Below, in pieces: positions 39,791-64,000 of a stretch of DNA of 64,000 bases. The position numbers were made by a program, and so were the translations under genes. The stretch lies in assembly GCF_036324505.1 (NCBI RefSeq), contig NC_086368.1, positions 7,074,016 to 7,138,015 on the forward strand, read 5' to 3'. The notes under the pieces are model-generated. The model saw only the letters and a list, made by a program, of their open reading frames with translations. It was not told the origin of the DNA and made no database searches. Numbering within the stretch: the stretch's first letter is position 1; each line of letters begins with the position of its first letter. The DNA is from Eleginops maclovinus. Taxonomy: Eukaryota; Chordata; Actinopteri; Perciformes; Eleginopidae.

Positions 39791-41404
39791 AGTGTGAAAG
39801 AATTTCTTAAAGTTTATTTGTAACTTTTCCTTTATATTTTTAAAGAAACCTAAAACCTTAAAACTGTCATGGTTTTGAGTCTGCCTGTTTATACTTTGAT
39901 ACATTTTTTTCTATTTCCTTTTTTTTTTGTCATTTACCGATGAACTCTCATTCACTTTTCCGGTAGATTAATTGCACCATACTCTCCACTCACCTGTTCC
40001 CTATTCCCCAATCAGCTCCAAACTGTCCACTGTTGCCACTGTTTTTGTGATTGTTTTTGCCTCTATGTAGTTTCTTGTTATCTGACAGGTTCACATTTTA
40101 AAAACAAAACATACGATCAACAAATAAAAGAGTAGGCATTTTGAACAGATTTAACCACCCAACAGTATGTTGTAGGAATAAGCCTGACATTGACGTGTAA
40201 CAACTTTAGGGTTGGACTTCCATCAATGATAGCAATTAAATGACAACATAAATAGCCTTCTGTAAGGGTTTATTTTTTCTTTGCAAATGTGTGCTTTTAT
40301 GTCAAATTTTTAGAAGTTAATTTCCCTGGAAATACTTACTTGTATGCTCTTAAAAGAGTAATAGAGTTATGTAAAGATGACATTTGTATAAACTGTCTGT
40401 CTATGTTTTTTATATTTCACTATGATACAGATGTTTGAATAAAGTTCCTTGGACCGCTTTCATTTTGGACTTCTATCTTTCCCACCGAAGAGCCCCTTCA
40501 GTGCTTCTACATTTTTCAGAACTTTTCGTGTTTAAAGCATATTTTTACACTTTGTTATTACTAGTTATTCTTGAGTAGGCCTACTTTTTCCATCAGTAGA
40601 CCATAGGTCTGACAGCAGGCCTTCCCTGCTTGATGCTGGAGTCCCGCAGAGACCTTTTGGGCTCTGAGCTTCCCATCGGGACCAGAGATCCGGATGCTTT
40701 CATGTCCCGGTCACCAGACCACTAAGCAGGATCCGGTTTGTTCTGGGGTAGCGTCCGCGTGAGAGACAGCAGGCAGTAAAAGCCAACCAAGCGCCCGGAC
40801 CAGTTCCTCGTTGAGATTTTTAAGAGCCATGGGAAACATCAGTGAACTATGTGGTCCCTTTCAATCCTGAGCAAACACTGCTTTCATTAAATTGGCAGCT
40901 CTCAAACTGGAAAAAGCCATAATCTGAGGGTCGTCTTTCAAGTAGAACATCAAACGGTTTAACCCAAATAGACTTTCCTTGTCATGGTTTCTGTTGTGAA
41001 TACATCCTTATATTTAAACTTACTACACTAGTGTTAATACTTCAGGCATCGATATGCCCACCTCAGTTAAAAATCATGAACTCAACTTCCTGTATATTGG
41101 TTTGGAAATGTGTGTATTATGTATTTACTGAAGATGACTAAACTGGGTTGGCCGAAGCCCTAAAGAGGCATATTCATAGTTACACTTACTTTGTTGATGA
41201 ATATGTTTTTACTTTGAGGAAAAAAAAAATTGTAAAAATGAATAGAATTGAAGCATCAGTAAAATGATGATCACTCCTATCATATTTTGGTGTGTTGGTT
41301 ACAAGTTCATGCTCACCGTCAGTAAGTATTTAAACTGCTGAACGTCTACGTTTGGCCGCACGGGGGCAGTCTTGCTTCATCCCGGACGCCTCATTGTCTC
41401 TCAG

Positions 41405-41450
41405 AAACACAGAGGCAGGCAGACAGGCAGACAGGCAGGCAGGCAGGCAC
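41405..41450. repeat. (CAGG/CAGA)n tetranucleotide repeat
   Basis: A run of GGCAGGCAGACAGGCAGACA type units, about ten tetranucleotides. Intergenic. Confidence 0.85.
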
Positions 41451-41943
41451 TCTATTGTTAGTCAGAAACAACAGTCAATTCAAAGTTTAACATAAAATAA
41501 GTTGTTTCTTGAAATGTGCAGTATTATACTTTATACATCATATAGATGCTGTTAATAATATTCAATGGGATGTTGCAACATTTACTCTTCCAGTAGAAAC
41601 CATTAATTCAGTACCCAGAATAATAATAAAACAAATAATCTAAACCGAATACATACAGAAATAGAAAACAGTGTAAGAAATCATTTAAAAAAGAAAATCA
41701 CAAATTGACACCGATTTATTTCAAATTCCAATGGCTTTATTTTATGTATATATATTTGTATATTTTTATATATATTTATATATTATATATATATACTTAT
41801 GTAACAACTTTTACTCAGTTGCTTGATTATCATCTTTTGTTCAGCTTAAGTTCAAACGACATGACACTAAGACCAAGGCATTCCACATGATCATATCTTA
41901 CAAAAGAGTAAAGAAAACAGCATGAGTGTGTGTGTACCTGTCA

Positions 41944-42364
<421 letters not shown>

Positions 42365-43239
42365 TACCGAGCCAACAGCCCACCTCACACACACATAAAG
42401 GGAAGCACAGGAAGATTTATATTAGCTCACACAGATCACTGCTAAGGCTCAGAGTCTGACAGACAGGAAGTCAAGTTCTCCACCTAAAGACAGAGAGACT
42501 ACGGTCATGTGACGAATAGTTTCACTGAATGCTAATATGAAACAATGCTAACAGGCTGGGGTCTAACAGGCATCATTATGTGTGGAGCGATTACATTAGA
42601 GTCAATGCAACTAAGCATATTATCTGGCAACACCAAAAATGCTAGAAGGGCCTAAGCACAATTTGTACCATTGTGGAAAAATTCAAACAAAACAAAGTCT
42701 TCTACTTTGATAAGCCGAGGCTGATAATGAATTAATTTTGCAAGTATTTCTTCATAAAATAAGTCAGAGGATCACTAAAGTCATAAAAATACATCCACAG
42801 CGATCAAATAAAATGTTGCCACATTTCAGCCTGCACCAAGAAAATAATATGACTACTTTTAGACCGAAAAATAAATTTACTTTACTAATAAGAAAGCTTC
42901 AAAACAACACTTAGACCTCCATGTTGATACATAAAGGGGATTAGTAAGATGACAAACCTTCTGTTGCATTAGGAATCCCTCGGTATTCCTTCAGTCCTGT
43001 CTGTCAGACTTGCCAAACTACAGTCTTCTCACATTCACCTCAGCCTGATCACCAACATTCAGTCCTACAGTACATAGAGGCAAATCTTCAAATGCTGCCA
43101 ACACGGTCGCCATGATTGACATGGCTTAGCGCAAAGACTGGATGCAGAGGGAAACTGCTAGCTGACCTCCTTCCAAAGGGATATCTTAATGTCTGATTTA
43201 AGGTGTGGAAATTCAATCCCAGTTATTTATTTTCTTATG

Positions 43240-43560
43240 GTTTGGATCAATACTGAGGTTATTTAATTTCCATTTGGTTATTAACAAAGTCAAAAAAGCT
43301 GCTGATTATTCATTATGCCAATCGATTAACCTGCAACTTTTTTTATTTATAATCAATCAATGTCAAACATTCTTTGAATTGAACTTCTAACATTTAAGGA
43401 TGTCTCCTTTCTAATGAAATAGGATGGAAATCTGAATATCTTTGGGTTTGGACACATTTTATAAAAACAAAGATGTTGATAAATTAAAAAAAGGAATAAT
43501 AATCAGAAGATTTATCAATACTGGGAATACTGCTTAGTTGCAGCCATATGTAGATTCCTT
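43240..43560 (-). repeat. Dispersed 'acccaaagatattcag' repeat, copy 3 (inverted)
   Basis: The reverse complement contains CCAAACCCAAAGATATTCAG (near 43435-43455), the core seen in the gpr37l1 intron at about 30722. The end has AATCGATTAACCTGCAAC. Confidence 0.5.
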
Positions 43561-44116
43561 GGTGCGCTCTCGGGGACACATATATAATCTGACATTTCTT
43601 ATCGGAAGACATACAATATTGAGACACACAGTAAACCGATTAATCTGAGATTAATAAAAATCAGCTGACATATCAGTCGGGCACTAACACAGACATTTTA
43701 CATGTGACAACAAACTCCATAATCCTAATGTTCCTCCCTAACCTGCAGCGGCAGAGAGAAGCAGGAGGATAATGGATTGATGGAGATGAATGGATGAGAG
43801 ATGATGATGATGATGATGAAGCCCACCTGAATGTCTCAGGTTAACTGTCATCGTCTCCCTCCTCCTCTCACTGCACACATGAGTGGGAGATGAGTTCAGG
43901 AAATATTTTAAATGTTAGTGTTTGTATATGTGTGTCTGGGTGTGGGTGTGTGTGTTTGTATGCTCGGTCAGGAGGATGAACATGGGCAATTTTTGTTTCT
44001 GGATAAATGAAACGATGGAAACAAAAGAAAAGGAGAATTTTTTCATCTTTCATCAATCCATCCATCAGAAGTCACACAGTTTGAATTTCCTCAGTGCGTT
44101 TCACCTCACAGTGCAA

Positions 44117-44118
<2 letters not shown>

Positions 44119-44168
<50 letters not shown>
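44119..44168. repeat. (TG)n microsatellite
   Basis: A pure run of about 25 TG units on the + strand. Confidence 0.97.
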
Positions 44169-44171
<3 letters not shown>

Positions 44172-47100
44172 GTTGCTTGTGTTTGGGGCGTGTATTTGAG
44201 ATTCATTTGGTAAAAACAAGTCAACATTTTGGGATGTTTCATTCCATACTAAAACATGCAGAACACAGAACATTGAACACATATACTGAACAGTTAGTTT
44301 TATCCAAATGCAGTTTCTCTTTTTTTTCATCTCTTTTCACACAGAGTGGCTTTAGGCTACACAGAACACGACAGAACCAATCGCACCAGGTTGGACATAC
44401 TGCTTTAAACCACCAAATTTTGTATATATGTCATGCATGCCACATAGATGATATTATGTTTATACAAAAATAACACCAACGCCTATTACTGTGTATCATA
44501 GTAATTACAGAAAACAAATCTTTTCAGTCTTTTTTGAAATGAAGCTCAACTGAGAAACCATATACACATATCTATGTGTTTATATCTAATATACACACGT
44601 ATATACTAGATATAGACACAAAGATAATATATAAATATATATGTTGAGTGGTTATGACTTTTCCAACTGCGGTATTCCAGTTCCTTTGATTTGTTTTTTT
44701 ATACTTGTTAACTTTGAAGTGAAGTTTCTCCAAAATATTCCTTTAGATCCGACAACAGGAAGCTGTTCCAAAAAAAAAGTTAGTGTTCTGAATAAGAAGC
44801 AGTCAAAATGCAACTATGACTGGATAAGAAGCAAGTTCCTTTTCCATTCAAAGGTCCTGTTGGAAAACTGCGATCTTCTGAACTGTACGGTGCACCTGCC
44901 GCGAGATGTGAGGGCAACCAGTCCACCAAACCCACAGCCAGAGCGGCTATGGCAAGAGCAAGGGGACAATCTTGTCCAGGCGGCATGGGGGGGGGGGTGG
45001 AGTGAGGGAATAAAGAGGGGAGTCAAACAAATGTGTGCACAAGAAAGGAAAGGAGAAAAACGGCTTTGGCATCCTTAAAGCTTCGCTGGATGACGATTGG
45101 CTGATTGCCCTCTTTCCCACTTCCTGTGCCCGACACAGACAGCAGGTTCATTCACTTTTTATATGACAATATTTACATTGCACTGACTGCAGGAGCAAAG
45201 GTAATCTGTCCGATTCAACAGTTGAACAGAAACTAATAGAAAAAAACTCATCATTTGGAAAGGTGCATCTCGCTTATAGCCAACGGACACACGGCAGGAA
45301 GAGGAAGTGATGTCACGAGCTCTTTAACAGTCCTGCGCTCTTCCCCGGAAATGTTTCTGAAGTCGGTAGTTCGTATAAAATGGCGATGACATCTAGTTAC
45401 AGCTGTGTCACAGGCTCCGCCTCCTTCAAAGTCCATATTTCACAACCAAATCAAAACTGTCCCGTCTTCTTGTTCGAGGGCCAAAAGAGGCCTGAAATTA
45501 GAAAGAGCCCCCTGACCCCTCAGTATCATACATGTAAAGCAACAGTTAACGATTCATTATGATCAAATCAGAGATCAAAATATTGAATTTAAAATGTCAA
45601 CAAAGAAACCATGCTTTTCTCAGTTATTACTGCAGCTAGTTAAAGATATTAATCGTAATCAACGTAATTAAGTTAAGACAAATCAGCTAAGAGTGTCTGT
45701 TTGATGGAGGTCAGTATGGGTACCATTAGTTTTTAGCATGGGTCCAAAGTATATTCAGTCTAATTGGGTGATGTTGCAATGCTCTATGACTCATCATTTT
45801 TAAGAGTGAATCCAATTTTCCTGCTTCTAACTGTCCTTGAGTCAACCTTGAATCAGAGTCCATAGACCCACAAAGGGATGCTGACTATTCACTGCATGGT
45901 ACGGTTCCTCTCAACTCGACTCAATTTGTACTTTTTGGGTTATCCATTAGCAAAAGAAGAAAATGCAACCAGGAAAATAGGCTGTAAAATTGACAAAGTG
46001 TGGATGTCGTTTCCTTGGCTTGTCTGCTGATTGTATGATTTAAATTAATTGTGATAATTTCACGGCAGTATTGATGCAGGCTTTGCTAAAGTGTTCAGCT
46101 AATAATCCCGCCAAAATGTATATTGGTTACTATCTGCTGGGGTAAATAGAGAAAAGGAACTGGCGCTAAAGTGAGTTGAGTCAAACCATGGAGTGGAAAT
46201 ATGGCAAAAGATTGTCTAAAACCGTAAGATGCTTTTTGATATTGGCCTATTATTTTAAATTACAAGCTGATGATGAATGCATGTTGGTTTGGAATTGTAT
46301 CCCCCCCGGTCCGCTTTGATGAACTCTAAGCTGTGGGGCTCAAAGCATCTCATTGAATTGTTTTATAACTCGTCTTTGGTCCTCAGGTTACTTTCTCAAG
46401 TTTTGGTCTGTCAGAGAGGTCAAGGATCAGAGCTCATTTTGTACGAGACAAGCCCTCATAGGCCACGCCCCATTGAAATGAGGCGGAGCCTGAAGCGGGA
46501 CACAGCTGTGATCTTCCTTAAAGCTCCGACAATAGTCAGTTGGAAAACAGCATCAGTCCACTCATTCACAGAAATCAATCGCAGTAGATTTAAAATACAG
46601 AAACACAGAAACCCAGAGGTTGGATCAATAATTATACACTCCCATTTAATGTTAGATACAGTTAGCTGTATTCACGTTGCATTGGCTGAACTCTAATGGA
46701 GCTGGATAACTGCGTAATCACATAGCGTGTAGTGTGTCACAACATTTCAGATAAAGTGAATATACTCATGTAAAAGGGGGCTGATGGGACTATATTGTTG
46801 AGTTTCCAATTGAACGGCCGACAGGAAGTAAACAAGTCACTGCAGGTTTCTGAGCCCTAACATCAGGTGACCAAGACGACACACGTGGCATAAATATTTA
46901 GAGAGCTGTAAAAAGACAGAGTCCACGTTAGATTCATCTCATTCATGTACTGCACTGTCACCAAACTCTTCAGCCTATACATATATATTCATATATCTCC
47001 AAAATATTAAAAAGTACTTAATATAAAAATACAGAAGAATTGTAAAAAATGAGCAAAACATTGAATTTTATATGAAAACCATGCAAGAAAGACTCCCCAT

Positions 47101-49209
47101 TTAGTTAAATAGTAACTCTAAGATTCAGGAAAGCAAGGGAATGAAAGGGAAGTGGTCGGATGAGAGAAGCGCCGGCAAACTGCCACCCACTTGCTTTTCA
47201 TGTAAACATTGTAGAGGTCCTTTAAAACTTGGTACGGCAGTGACGACTGAAGATTTTCTCCTTGCTTTTTGGTCGTGTTTAGAGTAAAGGGCCTGGAGGG
47301 GGTGGGCAAGTTGAGGGGTGAGAAAGTCCAAAGGAAACCTCGATAACAATGAGATCAAAAACAATACAGACAACCTATAAAATATGGCTCTGAGTTACAT
47401 AGAAAAAGCTCATCAGAGGGGGGAGGAAGAACCTAGTCATGACAAAAAGTTGGAAATATGGCAGTAGTAGCACATAGGTTGATGGCTGCTAGTCAGACTA
47501 AGAGGGGATTACACGCATCACTGCTTCTGATTGGAAGATGATTCCTTTTTCTTTTAAGACAGTAATCTGCGGACAACGGCAGGCAGGAAGTACTGAGCAG
47601 CAGCGGGGACACACAGTGGATTTAACTCATAAAGACTGATTGGTGACATCGTCAGTCTCCCATAATCCTCAGAGTGGCCGCCGCGCCGACGACTGTCAAT
47701 TAAAACACAGCACGTTGGACAGGGATGATCAATCATCTCCTCTGCTGACGCTGTGTGATGTCACCGACAGCTGATTTAGCTTCTGTTCGCGAAGTCTGAC
47801 GAACGAGGGAACGGAAACAAGAACTGGTACTAAGATTTATCTTAAACACAGAGAGACAGTCCAAACGCTGGTCAGAGATCCATCCACTTCCTGTAGGTTA
47901 GAAGTGAACTTCCAGTATTCTGACCCCAAACAGGCTCAGTCAACAGCAAGACTTTATCCTCTGGGGGGGGCGAATTAATAAAGAGAGGGTATTGGCAGTC
48001 GATAGAGCCGTTAAAATGGATCTATTATTAGATCAGTGCTTATACCCTTATCCATTATTAGGAGTTGCTGTTGAGGTTTTAACCTCCCTGTAGGCGTAAA
48101 CTGGACATCTAGAGAGGAAGCCCCTGTCAGACCCAGAACACACTATGCAGGATTATGCATCCTATCTGGTCTGGGAACCCCTCAGGATCCACCAGGAAAA
48201 GGGATACCTCAAGGAATGAGTCTTGAAGGACATTTATTTTGAAGGGACAAAGGGGAGAATACTTGTCATCTGCTTCTTTCAGATTTTGATTGACTGGCCT
48301 GCTCCTTGACAGCAGTATTGTTGAGTCTATTGTGTTGACAGGAAGTTGAGTCCTAAATACAGGAAGTTGAAGGAGTCGTGTTCAGACGCTGCTGCAGACT
48401 TAACACATATATGGTCGTCCAAACAGAATCCCAAATATTCATTCCTAAAGTTATCATGCGACGCAACACGGATGGAACATAACATGCATCCTACTAGAGC
48501 GGGAAACACCAACCACACTCTGGTTTCCTATGAAGACTGTGGACGTACTGGGCGGGGGGGGGGTGGGGGTAGGACGAGCGAGCCCTCTCCAGACACCGCC
48601 ATGTTGGATATATTTGGGTAGTAAACATTCTGTCCTTCCACATGCAACACAGCTGATCAAAGAAAAGCCAACACATACAGACACGATAAAGGGAAGAACA
48701 TTTTTAACAGTTGAACCTTGAAGACCGTAGTGTCACACTCACAAGACATTGTCAGGCGTGTTTGTATCAACCATTGATTAACATTTGTTTTAAAAACAGA
48801 AAAATTAAAAAGGTTGCATTTTTGCATTTGCCTAAAAATAATTCTGATCATCAAACCGGGCTGAGTGGGGGGGGCGTATGTACATGAGAATCACTGCACT
48901 CGTTCAAGAGTTCTGTGCCGAGAGCGTTACGCAGGAATGAAGCGAGGACAGAACATGCTGCTGCGAGTCCCGCCGAGATCGGACGTGGTTTAAAAGCGTT
49001 GTCAAAAAGATCATTGAGTAAAAAATATACATGAATGGACTTCCAGGGTGGAGACTCCACGTTCTACTGATACATGTGGGAGGAGGAGGAGGGACCGGGG
49101 GGCGATGTGAAGCATGTGTGAGTGCAGGATGAGATGTGACTCCCCTCCTCAGAGACAGTTCTGTTGGTGGGATGACATATGATAAGAGGAGGTGGGGGAG
49201 AGGAGGAGC

Positions 49210-64000
<14,791 letters not shown>

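Noticed and set aside
44641..45078. 145-residue reading frame downstream of atp2b4
   Set aside because: Low-complexity composition and no recognisable motif. It lies in probable 3' UTR or intergenic DNA.
46277..46696. 139-residue reading frame
   Set aside because: No family features and no splice context. Consistent with chance.

Overview
The window is nuclear DNA from a ray-finned fish, most likely a spiny-rayed teleost. It holds vertebrate genes split by GT-AG introns, AT-rich non-coding DNA, very long (CA)n tracts and several degenerate dispersed repeats of a type common in fish. There is no bacterial, viral or CRISPR content. I recognise five protein-coding genes, three complete or nearly so and two cut by a window edge.

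Left part (1-17 kb): the 3' five exons of ogn (osteoglycin/mimecan, a class III small leucine-rich proteoglycan) lie on the + strand at 1052-3421. Five coding exons of cenpp (centromere protein P) lie on the - strand between 16629 and 7048. The last cenpp exons are not visible and should lie beyond base 1, so ogn sits inside, and antisense to, the cenpp transcription unit, as in human 9q22. The large cenpp introns carry DNA-transposon relics and a LINE fragment.

Middle (17-33.6 kb): cenpp and nol8 are head to head across a short shared promoter at about 17.2-17.6 kb. nol8 (nucleolar RRM protein) has a non-coding first exon and 17 coding exons, 18703-28222. Its large acidic exon carries a 1-base frameshift in a CAG/AAG tract. 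About 0.9 kb further on is gpr37l1 (orphan/prosaposin-type GPCR), two coding exons, 29092-33459. Its intron contains a tRNA-derived SINE and a palindromic (AAT)n tract.

Right part (33.6-64 kb): about 15 kb without coding sequence, with (CA)n tracts, a CpG-richer block holding inverted SOX-type motifs, and probably the long 3' UTR of the next gene. Then come the 3' exons of a plasma-membrane Ca2+ ATPase on the - strand, 61659-49210, best matching atp2b4, including the alternative 'site C' exon that produces 'a' and 'b' C-termini.

The genes are neighbours by ancestry, not by pathway: an extracellular matrix protein, a CCAN kinetochore subunit, a nucleolar protein, a glial GPCR and a calcium pump. 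The notable links are the conserved nested ogn/cenpp/nol8 block, and its junction with gpr37l1 and atp2b4, whose human counterparts are on 1q32. I found no evidence of an undescribed biological system. The most useful observations are the nol8 frameshift, the conserved PMCA splice switch, the synteny and the repeat families.
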